Source: Bacillota bacterium
GTDB lineage: Bacteria; Bacillota; Clostridia; Christensenellales; CAG-138
DNA length: 64,000 nt
Direction: 5' to 3'
NCBI GenBank assembly: GCA_023400985.1
Contig: JAEXEN010000032.1
Location: 1-64,000 of the forward strand
The notes below the pieces were generated by a model. That model was not told the DNA's origin and searched no databases. It saw nothing but the letters and a program-made list of their open reading frames with translations. Shown here one piece after another: positions 24,948 through 33,650 of the stretch (its first letter is position 1; each line of letters starts with the position of its first letter). Made by a program: the position numbers and the translations under genes.

Positions 24948-27900
24948 TTATTCTTTCTCGGAAAGGATGGATAGCGCGCTCTTAAAGTTTTGCTGTGCAA
25001 CGGAGAACGCCGCGCTCAGCGCGTAGCAGACGGGGAACGCATAGACCCCAAGCGTTATAAGCTGCGCTGCACCCTCGCGCATAAACCATGCCGCCAAAGC
25101 GGGCAGCGCGCCAAAGAGCAGTAGCATTAGCTGTTCGCCGAATACCGTGGCAAAAATGCGCCGCTTTTGCGTGCCCATGCCGCGCATGAGCGCAATATCC
25201 TCGCGGCGGTTATTGACGACGAGGAAGCCTGTGATGACTCCTAACATGCAAACGAGCGCCAAAAGAACGGGGTAGAGTATTTCCAAATACTTGCTGCGCT
25301 GCGTTATGCTGCCGAGCGCTTCGTTGAACTGCGCGTCCTCAACTAGAACGCATATGCGGATGAGCCTCCCCATTTTGGGGCCTGAAAAGCCTGCTTCCTC
25401 CAGAAAATCCTTGAACTCGCCCAAGTTGCGGATGTCATGCGGCGTAAATGTCAGCGAGGAAACATGGTTGTTATCCAGCATGATGTCGATGGTCTGCTGT
25501 TGCGTGAGTAAAAACGAATCGATATCCCCGCCTCGCATCATAAAATCGCCGAGCCCTACATACCATAGGTACTCGCCGGTCTTAAGGGGAACATCGGAAT
25601 CCGGCTTATTAAGGGTTGAGCGCTCGGGGGCAAGCGCGCCCAAGGGCAGCGGGCAATAAATGTTGTTTTGGTTCGCTACGCGCGCAAAGCTGCCTACGAC
25701 CTGCATATCTATGCCCGTAAAGGTCGGGCCGAAATAAAGATAATTATTAACGTAAACACGTATGGTGTCGCCCAAGCTTATATCATGTTCGTTCATGAAC
25801 TGCGAGGATACGATGCACGGCAGCTTTTCCCAATCCCGGCTCGCAAAGCGCGCTTCGTCCCACCCGGGCATGAAATCACCGTGAAACGCTTCGAAATAGA
25901 ACTCCGGCGCACCTTCTACGGCGTCGGTGAACACGATGTTCGGCTGAGAAAAGAGGGTCTCATACAGATACTCGAGCTCATACGGGTCAAGGGGCTGCGG
26001 CACGGGATCCGCATGACCGACGGAGCCGTCCGCGCGCTCGGGGATACCCAGATAGACATAGTTTATTTTGTAGGTGTATGAGACGTTATCCATATAGCCC
26101 GAATCGACAAGCTTTTTGGCGTATTGGTTTGGGATATACAAGCTGTCTGAAAACTTGCCGCGCATGGTGGCGCAATAGCCGCGAAGAGCTGTATTTTCGT
26201 AAAGTGCTTCGCGCGCCGCATCGTAAGAGGCGAGGGTCGATTGCAGCGAGGCAACGAACAATAGTGCCGCTGCGCAGAGCACGGGCACTAGGAATGAGCG
26301 TGCACCGCCGCGCCGGATGGAGAGGATCGCGTGGCGCAATGCACCCGAGAGCGCCACGGAGGATTTCTTGGGCGAGCGGCGGACCCGCACGCGTGCCCTT
26401 GCCGTTATAAGCCGTCCGCTGACGGTTCTTTCGGCGAAGTAGAGGCACAAAAACAGCGAAATGAAAAGCACGACAGCACCCGACGCAAAGGCGAGCGGGA
26501 GCGATAGCGTCGCGACCGGCGTGAATTCCTTGGTAAGACCCAAATAGCCGTCGCTGTACCTTAAATCGACGGACTGAAGCTCGGAGACGAACGCATAAGC
26601 GGTTTCGACCAGCTTCTGCGCGTAAGCGGTTCCGGCCAAAATGCCCGCCGCGATGGCAACGAGCGAGATGAGGCTTACGCCGAACATCAGATACAGCCGC
26701 GTTTCGGCTTTGCTTGTGCCGAAGCAGCGCATGATCTCGACGGGGCCTCGCTGTTTGTCCTCAAACAGATACGCGAAGACGGCGAGCACCGCGAGCGTCA
26801 CCGCAAAAGCGATGACTGAAAGAGCTATGGCCGCTTTTTTGATAACGTTAAGCGCATCCGCCGTCGCCTGGTAGCCTTGGTCGTAAACGTTGATGAAAAT
26901 GCGCTCGCCGGGGATCAGCGGCTCTATTCCGGCGAGAAAAGCGTCCGCCGTGCCGTTTTTGATGGTCGCCTGCCCGAGATCGTACAGATAGCGCACGGGT
27001 TGTGCCAAAGCGGGAGCGGAAGGAACGTAGACGTTGAGATGATAGTCCTCGTGGTAGTTGACGATGCCGACAATCGTGAAGTTCTCCTCGCGGGACATTT
27101 TGTCGCCCCAGGCATAAGCGGTCGATGCTTCATCATCGGGCAGATGGACGGTCAATGTATCACCGACCTTCAATTCCCGGTCGTTGGCGAGCGTTTCGGA
27201 AATCACGCACACCTTCGCGCCCGCGTCGGCTTCCTGCCGCGAAAACAGGCGGCCTGAAACGATCCTGAGATAGTTTTGATTGAACTCCTCAATATCGGCA
27301 AGCTCCCGCGCGCCAACGACCGTGAGCGTATTGTTCATGACGTCGTAGTAGCGCGCGATGGCATTATATACGTTGTCCGCGTCCGCGTGCAAATCTTCGG
27401 CCGATTCTATTTCTAAATACGGATCGACCACTCCCACGCCGGCCTGCTGCGCGCTGAAGCTGTAGAAAGGCAGAAGGCTTACCGACAAACCGCTGGAGCT
27501 GACGGAATCATTTTCTGCATGAATCACATACGTGGCGTCCGGGTCAGGCGTGAAATCTATGTCCAATTGGTCGCTGTATATAAACACGGTGCGCCCGATC
27601 TCATATGGACGGTAGGAGTACAGGCTCTCGACCAACTTGCCGGTATAAGGACTGCCTTCGCTGTATTGGCTAAGCCCCGACACGATGAGCACGCAGTAGC
27701 GGCTGTAATCGCCGCCGTCTTTGGCGGTAAAGCCGTCGGCAATGCCCATGCCGATGTTAGACGGCTGCCAGAGTAAAACGTTTTCGTTTTCGGCGATGGC
27801 GTCAAAATCGATGCCATCGATATCTGAAAGCATGGCCTCGCTTTTGCTTCCGGTGCCGGAACCGAACTCGTCGAGATATTCCATCGTTACGATGGTGGTG

Positions 27901-28055
27901 CAGTTGTCGTCGCAATCGCGAAGCATGGCGTCGCTTGCCGCCCATGTGTTGACGCCCAGATACAAAAACGCCGTCACCGCCGCAATGAGCAGCGTGAACA
28001 AAACGGTTTTGACTGGCGTGCGGAGGATGCTTTTTATGCTGTTGCGAAAAATCAT
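24948..28055 (-). CDS. Large FtsX/MacB-like ABC permease
   Basis: A 1,035-residue permease starting at ATG 28,055 (MIFRNSIKSILRTPVKTV). There is an N-terminal helix, a large extracytoplasmic region, three helices in the middle (about 420-540), another helix at about 600, a second large extracytoplasmic region, and three C-terminal helices (VNNRREDIALMRGMGTQKRRI loop, FtsX hallmark). The duplicated FtsX layout fits a single-chain exporter. The longer frame to 28,121 overlaps the promoter and is rejected. Substrate unknown. Confidence 0.88.
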   Translation of the reverse strand: MIFRNSIKSILRTPVKTVLFTLLIAAVTAFLYLGVNTWAASDAMLRDCDDNCTTIVTMEYLDEFGSGTGSKSEAMLSDIDGIDFDAIAENENVLLWQPSNIGMGIADGFTAKDGGDYSRYCVLIVSGLSQYSEGSPYTGKLVESLYSYRPYEIGRTVFIYSDQLDIDFTPDPDATYVIHAENDSVSSSGLSVSLLPFYSFSAQQAGVGVVDPYLEIESAEDLHADADNVYNAIARYYDVMNNTLTVVGARELADIEEFNQNYLRIVSGRLFSRQEADAGAKVCVISETLANDRELKVGDTLTVHLPDDEASTAYAWGDKMSREENFTIVGIVNYHEDYHLNVYVPSAPALAQPVRYLYDLGQATIKNGTADAFLAGIEPLIPGERIFINVYDQGYQATADALNVIKKAAIALSVIAFAVTLAVLAVFAYLFEDKQRGPVEIMRCFGTSKAETRLYLMFGVSLISLVAIAAGILAGTAYAQKLVETAYAFVSELQSVDLRYSDGYLGLTKEFTPVATLSLPLAFASGAVVLFISLFLCLYFAERTVSGRLITARARVRVRRSPKKSSVALSGALRHAILSIRRGGARSFLVPVLCAAALLFVASLQSTLASYDAAREALYENTALRGYCATMRGKFSDSLYIPNQYAKKLVDSGYMDNVSYTYKINYVYLGIPERADGSVGHADPVPQPLDPYELEYLYETLFSQPNIVFTDAVEGAPEFYFEAFHGDFMPGWDEARFASRDWEKLPCIVSSQFMNEHDISLGDTIRVYVNNYLYFGPTFTGIDMQVVGSFARVANQNNIYCPLPLGALAPERSTLNKPDSDVPLKTGEYLWYVGLGDFMMRGGDIDSFLLTQQQTIDIMLDNNHVSSLTFTPHDIRNLGEFKDFLEEAGFSGPKMGRLIRICVLVEDAQFNEALGSITQRSKYLEILYPVLLALVCMLGVITGFLVVNNRREDIALMRGMGTQKRRIFATVFGEQLMLLLFGALPALAAWFMREGAAQLITLGVYAFPVCYALSAAFSVAQQNFKSALSILSEKE

Positions 28056-28092
28056 GTTCCACCCCGACGCTGTGGTATTTGTGATTCTATAA

Positions 28093-28121
28093 ATAATATC
28101 GCATATTGCGTCGGGATACAA
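28093..28121 (-). promoter_or_regulatory. Promoter of the ABC exporter operon
   Basis: Minus-strand TTGTAT (28,116-28,121), 17 bp, TATTAT (28,093-28,098). Confidence 0.5.
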
Positions 28122-28147
28122 GAAAACAATTTATATATTTTACAAAT

Positions 28148-28393
28148 TTAGGAAAGCGGCAAAACATTTGCCGAAAAGAAGGCGCTTGCATCCTCCGCGT
28201 CGATCCCGAAGGCGCGGCCGTTTACGAAAACGGCTACGCCCGACTTTTCGCACTGCCGCGTACAAAACGCGGTCTTCAGCGTCACCTTATCGTGCAGGGA
28301 ATGCTGCTCGATGAGCTGGCGGAACGTTTGGAGCACATTGTAGGAGCCTTTGAGATGGCACGAGGTGCCTATGCATACCTGAAGCTCGATCAA
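28148..28393 (-). CDS. Thioredoxin-like [2Fe-2S] ferredoxin domain protein, end of hydrogenase operon
   Basis: An 81-residue protein of the NuoE-C-terminal/HndB-like fold: cysteines in CIGTSCH and FCTRQC (C-x4-C ... C-x3-C) bind a 2Fe-2S cluster. Its ATG overlaps the hydA stop by 4 bp (ATGA), so it is coupled to hydA. It probably carries electrons for the hydrogenase complex; this is inferred. A near relative is encoded at 35,354-35,593. Confidence 0.85.
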   Translation of the reverse strand: MIELQVCIGTSCHLKGSYNVLQTFRQLIEQHSLHDKVTLKTAFCTRQCEKSGVAVFVNGRAFGIDAEDASAFFSANVLPLS

Positions 28394-30093
28394 TTCTTTT
28401 CCTCCCCCTTCACATAGTTCACATGCAGAAGCTCATGCACGCGCCCGCGTAAAAGCCCGTCATACAGCATGGGCATGAGCGGGTTTTCCTCCGAGCGCTT
28501 TACGCCGCAGAGCTTGTCGGCGGCATAGAGGCCTGCGCCGCGGCTTTCCTTTTCTGATAGCATGGCAAAGGGCTGTCCCGCGCCGCTCACGCAGCCGCCC
28601 GGGCAAGCCATTATCTCCACAAAGTCGTAATGCTTGCCCGTTTCGATGCGCTCGATGAGGCCGCTCGCGTTCCTGAGCCCGCTTACGACGGCGATGCGAA
28701 GCTCGCGGTCTTTGTAGGGGACTGCCGTTTCTTTTACGCCCTCCATGCCTCGCACGCCGCGGTAGGCGAGCGAAAGAAGCGCCGAGGAGGATTTATCGGC
28801 GGCGATACGCCTTAATACCGCTTCGGTCACGCCGCCCGTCACGCCGAAGATCACGCCCGCGCCGGTCATGCTGCCAAGCGGCATATCTATGGCTTCCGGC
28901 TCCAGATCGGCAAATACGATGCCCGCCTCCTCGATCATCTGGATCAGCTCCTGCGTCGTTATTACATAGTCCACATTGGGTATGCCATCCGTTTTGAATT
29001 CCTCGCGCGCGGCCTCGAACTTTTTGGCGGTGCAGGGCATGACCGCCACATGCACCGTGCACCGCTTGGAGGACTTGCCCTGCTCCTTGACGAGCGACGC
29101 GAACATCTGCATGGGGGAGCGGCAGGTGGAAACATGGGGGAGAAGCTCGGGATGATTCTTTTCGCAGAAGCTTACCCACGCGGGGCAGCACGACGTAAAG
29201 AGGGGCAACGACGTTTTATCCGCGTTCTCCAGCCGCTTTAAAAGCTCGTCTGCTTCCTCAAGCACCGTAAGATCCGCGCCGGTGGAAGTGTCGTAAACTT
29301 CTTCGAAGCCCATGCGGCGAAGCGCGGCCACGATTTTGCCCATAACGTTTTCGCCGTTTGCAAGGCCGAATTTTTTACCTAAGCCCACACGCACGGCGGG
29401 CGCTATCTGTACGCTGACCTTCGCGTTTTTGTCGTCGAGCGCCGCCCAGACGCTTTGCGCGTCACTTTTTACGACGATAGCCCCCGTAGGGCACACCGCT
29501 GCGCATTGGCCGCAGCCTACGCAGGGGGATTCGCTCAACGGCACGTGGAACGCGGTGCTGATGGTCATGTTTGAGCCGCGTCCCGCAAAGTCGATGGCGT
29601 GTACATTTTGCACCTCGCCGCACATCCGCACACAGTCGCCGCAGAGGATGCACTTGTTTTGGTCACGCACGATGCATTTGGACGAGGTTTCGAGCTTCGG
29701 TTTTTCCGCCGTGTTCGGAAAGCGCACGCCCTCTATATTGAAGCGCATAGCGAGGTCCTGAAGCTTGCATTTGCCGTTGTTCATGCAGGTGGTGCAGTCG
29801 CGGCAGTGGTTGGCGAGCAGGAGTTCCAAAATGGTCTTGCGGTACTTCCTAAGGCGCTCGGTATTGGTTTTGATGCGCATGCCGGCCTTGGGCGGCGTGG
29901 AGCAGGCTGCGTCGAGACCGCCGCGCTCGTTTTCCACCATGCACATGCGGCAACCGCCGTAAACGGAAAGCTCCGTATGGTAGCAGAAGGTGGGGAGCTT
30001 GATCCCAGCCTTTCGTATCAGCTCCAAAAGGTTTTTTTCGCCGTCTATCTCCACGGGTATCCCGTCGATGGACATCCATTCCTTCGTTTGCAT
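28390..30093 (-). CDS. hydA: [FeFe] hydrogenase catalytic subunit (HydA/HndD type)
   Basis: A 567-residue group A enzyme. Clusters in order: plant-type 2Fe-2S (Cys 37, 48, 51, 64), His-Cys 4Fe-4S (HCRDCTTC at 96-103, C109), two 4Fe-4S (about 148-158 and 191-201), then the H-cluster domain with TSCCPAW (300-306), MPCTAKK (352-358) and MACPGGC (495-501). All catalytic residues, including the proton-relay Cys, are present. With the adjacent NuoF- and NuoE-like subunits it should form an NADH- and ferredoxin-dependent bifurcating hydrogenase that makes H2 in fermentation. Confidence 0.96.
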   Translation of the reverse strand: MQTKEWMSIDGIPVEIDGEKNLLELIRKAGIKLPTFCYHTELSVYGGCRMCMVENERGGLDAACSTPPKAGMRIKTNTERLRKYRKTILELLLANHCRDCTTCMNNGKCKLQDLAMRFNIEGVRFPNTAEKPKLETSSKCIVRDQNKCILCGDCVRMCGEVQNVHAIDFAGRGSNMTISTAFHVPLSESPCVGCGQCAAVCPTGAIVVKSDAQSVWAALDDKNAKVSVQIAPAVRVGLGKKFGLANGENVMGKIVAALRRMGFEEVYDTSTGADLTVLEEADELLKRLENADKTSLPLFTSCCPAWVSFCEKNHPELLPHVSTCRSPMQMFASLVKEQGKSSKRCTVHVAVMPCTAKKFEAAREEFKTDGIPNVDYVITTQELIQMIEEAGIVFADLEPEAIDMPLGSMTGAGVIFGVTGGVTEAVLRRIAADKSSSALLSLAYRGVRGMEGVKETAVPYKDRELRIAVVSGLRNASGLIERIETGKHYDFVEIMACPGGCVSGAGQPFAMLSEKESRGAGLYAADKLCGVKRSEENPLMPMLYDGLLRGRVHELLHVNYVKGEEKN

Positions 30094-30096
30094 AGC

Positions 30097-31971
30097 TTAT
30101 GCCTCCTTGATCGCGCCAAACGGGCAGGCGCTTACGCACGCGCCGCACTTGGCGCACTTTTGCGGCTCAATTGTAAAAGCATCCTTGATCTTTCCGCCGA
30201 TCGCGCCCGCGGGGCAGTTTCTTGCGCATTTCGAGCAGCCTCTGCAAAGCGACGGCTCTATGTAGAAGCGCCTGAGTTTTTGGCAGCTTCCCGCGGGGCA
30301 GCGCTTTTCGCGGATATGCGCCTCGTATTCGCCGCGGAAATGCTCGATGGTGCCTACGACCGGCGAGGGCGCGGTCTTGCCGAGGCCGCACAGCGACGTT
30401 GCGGAAATGGTTTCCGCAAGGTCCAGAAGAAGCTCTATATCGCCGTCCTCGCCTTCGCCCGCCGTGATGCGCTCGAGTATCGCGAGCATGCGCTTGGTGC
30501 CCTCTCGGCAGGGAACGCATTTGCCGCAGGATTCTTTTTGGGTGAAGTTCATGAAAAAGCGCGCCACCTCCACCATGCAGGTATCCTCGCCCATCACGAC
30601 CATCCCGCCGGAGCCGATCATCGCGCCCGCTTTTTCGAGCGAATCGAAATCCAGCGGCAAATCAAGAAGCTCCGCGGTGAGACAACCGCCTGAAGGGCCG
30701 CCGATCTGCACGGCCTTGAATGTCCCGCCGTCGCGCATGCCGCCGCCGATGCCGAACACGATTTCTCGGAGCGCAGTGCCCATGGGGACCTCGATAAGCC
30801 CCGTGTTCTTGATGTTTCCCGTAAGCGCAAACGCTTTTGTGCCGGGGCTTTTTTCGGGGCCGATGCCCCTAAACCATGTCGCTCCGTTTTCGAGGATCAG
30901 CGGCACGTTCGCAAAGGTTTCCACATTGTTGAGCACCGTGGGCTTAGAAAAAAGGCCCTGCTCCACGGTGCGCGGAGGCTTGACGCGCGGCATGCCGCGC
31001 TTGCCCTCGATAGAGGCGGTAAGAGCGCTGCCCTCCCCGCACACGAACGCGCCGGCGCCGCGGTTGATATGGAGCTCGAAAGAAAAGCCGCTATCGAGTA
31101 TGTTCTCGCCTAAAAGGCCGATCTCGTTCGCCTCGCGGATCGCCGTTTTGAGACGGTTGACGGCCATGGGATATTCCGCGCGCACATAGATATAGCCCTC
31201 TCGCGCGCCGCAGGCATAGCCCGCGATCATCATGCCCTCGATCATACGGTGCGGGTCGCCTTCCATGATGCTGCGGTCCATAAACGCGCCGGGGTCGCCT
31301 TCGTCGCCGTTGCATACGACGTATTTGACATCTTCCTTCTGCCGCTTTACCTGCGACCATTTGCGCCCGGCGGGGAAGCCTCCGCCCCCGCGCCCGCGAA
31401 GGTTCGAGGCGGTGATCTCGTCGATCACGGCGTCGGGCGTCATTTCAAATAGCGCCTTTTCGAGCGCCTTGTAACCGCCTATGCTAAGATATTCGCGGAT
31501 GGAGGTCGCGTCGATGTGCCCGCAGTGCGAAAGCACGAGGCGCGTCTGCTTTTTGTAAAACGGGATGCTCTCCTGCTTTTCGTAAACGGAATCCCCGTCA
31601 CAAAAAGCGAGGCGCGCGATGTGCTTGCCATGCACCACGGTTTTTTCGACGATCTCCTCACAGTCGTCAAGCCGCACCTTCGTATATAAATAGCCCTGCG
31701 GCTCTATGCGGACGAGAGGACCCATTTCGCAAAAGCCGTGGCAGCCGCTTTTTTTGAGCCCCACGCTGTTTTTATGCGCTTCCTCGGCAAGGTTAACTGT
31801 GCAGGGAATGTTTCTTTCGGATAAAAGCGTTTTGAGCCTTTCAAATATTACCAGTGAGCCGCTTGAAACGCAGCCGGTGCCGGCGCACACGAGTATTTTT
31901 TTGGTCTGCATATTCAGCGCCGCAAAATACGCTTCGCGGCGGGCGATGAGGTCCTTGCGGTTTTTGAGCAT
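30097..31971 (-). CDS. hydB: NuoF-like NADH-binding subunit of bifurcating hydrogenase (HydB/HndC)
   Basis: A 624-residue protein. The N-terminal thioredoxin-like 2Fe-2S domain (CAGTGCVSSG, then GCHGFCEMG) precedes the FMN/NADH domain (GRGGGGFPAGRKW, then NGDEGDPGAFMDR), an SLBB domain, the NuoF 4Fe-4S motif (ESCGKCVPCREGTKR) and a C-terminal double 4Fe-4S ferredoxin (CRGCSKCARNCP, CAKCGACVSACP). This layout is typical of the HydB subunit, which oxidises or reduces NAD(H) and splits electrons. It sits 3 bp before hydA. Confidence 0.94.
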   Translation of the reverse strand: MLKNRKDLIARREAYFAALNMQTKKILVCAGTGCVSSGSLVIFERLKTLLSERNIPCTVNLAEEAHKNSVGLKKSGCHGFCEMGPLVRIEPQGYLYTKVRLDDCEEIVEKTVVHGKHIARLAFCDGDSVYEKQESIPFYKKQTRLVLSHCGHIDATSIREYLSIGGYKALEKALFEMTPDAVIDEITASNLRGRGGGGFPAGRKWSQVKRQKEDVKYVVCNGDEGDPGAFMDRSIMEGDPHRMIEGMMIAGYACGAREGYIYVRAEYPMAVNRLKTAIREANEIGLLGENILDSGFSFELHINRGAGAFVCGEGSALTASIEGKRGMPRVKPPRTVEQGLFSKPTVLNNVETFANVPLILENGATWFRGIGPEKSPGTKAFALTGNIKNTGLIEVPMGTALREIVFGIGGGMRDGGTFKAVQIGGPSGGCLTAELLDLPLDFDSLEKAGAMIGSGGMVVMGEDTCMVEVARFFMNFTQKESCGKCVPCREGTKRMLAILERITAGEGEDGDIELLLDLAETISATSLCGLGKTAPSPVVGTIEHFRGEYEAHIREKRCPAGSCQKLRRFYIEPSLCRGCSKCARNCPAGAIGGKIKDAFTIEPQKCAKCGACVSACPFGAIKEA

Positions 31972-31975
31972 AGGT

Positions 31976-32452
31976 TCAGAGCTCCTTCCTGAGTTCGTCG
32001 ATAAGCGAAACGGCCTTGTCGGGCGTCATCGAGGGATAGACCTTGTCGTTTACGGTGATGACGGGGGCAAGCCCGCACGCGCCCAAACAGGCCACCGTTT
32101 CCAGCGTAAACGAAAGGTCACCGCAGGTATTTTTGCCTTCTTCAAGCGAAAGCTCCTTCCGCATCCGTTCGAGGATAGGGATGGACTTTCTGATGTGGCA
32201 GGCGGTGCCGTCGCACACCTTGATGATGAACTTGCCCTTGGGCTCCAGAGAGAAATTTTCGTAAAAGGTCGCAATGCTGTAAATCTGCGCCTCGCTCAGG
32301 CCGAGCCTTTGAGAAAGCAAGGGAAACACCTCCCGGGGCAGGTAATGATACCGCTCCTGAATGTCCTGCAAAACGGCGATGATGGAACTCGAGGCGCCTC
32401 CGTGCTCTTCGAGAATCTGTTCTGCCGCGGCGCTCAGATCGTTGCTGTTCAT
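31976..32452 (-). CDS. hydC: NuoE-like 2Fe-2S subunit of bifurcating hydrogenase (HydC/HndA)
   Basis: A 158-residue protein with an N-terminal helical part (QDIQERYHYLPREVFPLLSQRLGLSEAQIYSIATFYENF) and a thioredoxin-like 2Fe-2S site (CDGTAC, then CLGACGLAP). The four cysteines are intact. It precedes hydB by 4 bp; subunit order is C-B-A as in other HydABC operons. Confidence 0.94.
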   Translation of the reverse strand: MNSNDLSAAAEQILEEHGGASSSIIAVLQDIQERYHYLPREVFPLLSQRLGLSEAQIYSIATFYENFSLEPKGKFIIKVCDGTACHIRKSIPILERMRKELSLEEGKNTCGDLSFTLETVACLGACGLAPVITVNDKVYPSMTPDKAVSLIDELRKEL

Positions 32453-32474
32453 GCGTAAGCTCCTTCAAATGTTT

Positions 32475-33650
32475 TTAAAAATAGCTGATCTTTACTCTTT
32501 TCCCCATCCCTCTGAGGCATTGCGCAAGCTCTTCCACAAGGTTCATTTTGATGCTGAAGGTGATGGGCAAATTCGGGCTTTGGTGCGCGGAGTTGACGGC
32601 GCGCCCTACAAAAAAGCCGATATCGGTCGCCTCCTCAAAAAGGAGCCGAGCGATTTTCGAAGCGCCGTCCTCGCTGCCGCACCAGACGTCGTAGCGGGTG
32701 TTTTCTCCGGCATAGTCGCGCGCGTAGTCGAGTACCCTGTTGAGGGTGATGACGCCTTCCGTCACCACGTCCACGCCCTCTATGGCGGCGGCGGGCGGGA
32801 TGTCGGGATCGATATAGCTGGGGGGCGACGCGGCGAGCGGTTTATTGAGATAGTCCGCCGCGAGCATGGAGGTGGTGCCGCCGCATACGATGTGCTTGCC
32901 TTCCTTCGAAAAGAAAAGCGCCATCATGCGGGATACGTCCGCCGGGTTCGACGGCGGACCGATCAAAAGGTTCATGGGCGTGCGCCTGCGTATTTTTACG
33001 GCGCATACGGTGGCGTCGTCGCCCGGCTTGCCCTCATACAGCGAGCAGCAGCGGTCGAGAAGCATCGTGCTGAACGACTTTGCCGTAAGGCGCGCATCGT
33101 AGACCGCCTCGAGATATTGGGCGATTTCCTTGCGCGTCCATCCGAAATTGAGCGAGAGCCCTACGCCCGCGTGCACCATGCCGTCGCTGAGCATAACGAA
33201 TACGTCGCCCTCGCGAAGCTGTATTTTGGATTTATGGATGGTCTTATCTCCGATGGTTTCCGCGATTTCGGGGTAAAAGAGGCTTTTGCCGCCGCGCAGC
33301 AATATCACGTGCGGGTTGTCATACTGGATGAGCTCCGCCTCCATTTTGTCGGTGATCTTCAGTATGGTAAACGTCGAATAGGCGACGCCCCGCGTTTTGC
33401 AGATGGGCAGCGTTGTGGCCATCGCCTCCACGCACTCCTCGAGCGTGAGGGAATTCACTACCATCGTGGAGATGAGCTTTGCCGTGAGCGTGGAGAGGAT
33501 GCTTGCCTTAACGCCGCTTCCTAAGCCGTCCGCCAGCACGGACACCAGCGCGTTTTCGTCCTGATGGACGACCTCCACGTGATCGCCGCAAAGCTGCTCG
33601 CCGTATTTATTGACGTTCATATAACCGATGTCGGTGCAAAGGTCATTCAT
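32475..33650 (-). CDS. SpoIIE/PP2C-type phosphatase linked to sensory hydrogenase
   Basis: A 391-residue protein whose N-terminal half is a PP2C/SpoIIE phosphatase domain: the aspartates of LADGLGSG and LSDGMVHAG and KPGDDAT would bind Mn/Mg. The C-terminal half is a distinct Rossmann-like region (GGTTSMLAADYL) that I do not recognise. It overlaps the end of the hydS-like gene by 8 bp. Pairs of PAS-containing [FeFe] hydrogenase and SpoIIE-like phosphatase are known next to HydABC in Clostridia and are thought to signal H2 level. The protein target is unknown. Confidence 0.85.
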   Translation of the reverse strand: MNDLCTDIGYMNVNKYGEQLCGDHVEVVHQDENALVSVLADGLGSGVKASILSTLTAKLISTMVVNSLTLEECVEAMATTLPICKTRGVAYSTFTILKITDKMEAELIQYDNPHVILLRGGKSLFYPEIAETIGDKTIHKSKIQLREGDVFVMLSDGMVHAGVGLSLNFGWTRKEIAQYLEAVYDARLTAKSFSTMLLDRCCSLYEGKPGDDATVCAVKIRRRTPMNLLIGPPSNPADVSRMMALFFSKEGKHIVCGGTTSMLAADYLNKPLAASPPSYIDPDIPPAAAIEGVDVVTEGVITLNRVLDYARDYAGENTRYDVWCGSEDGASKIARLLFEEATDIGFFVGRAVNSAHQSPNLPITFSIKMNLVEELAQCLRGMGKRVKISYF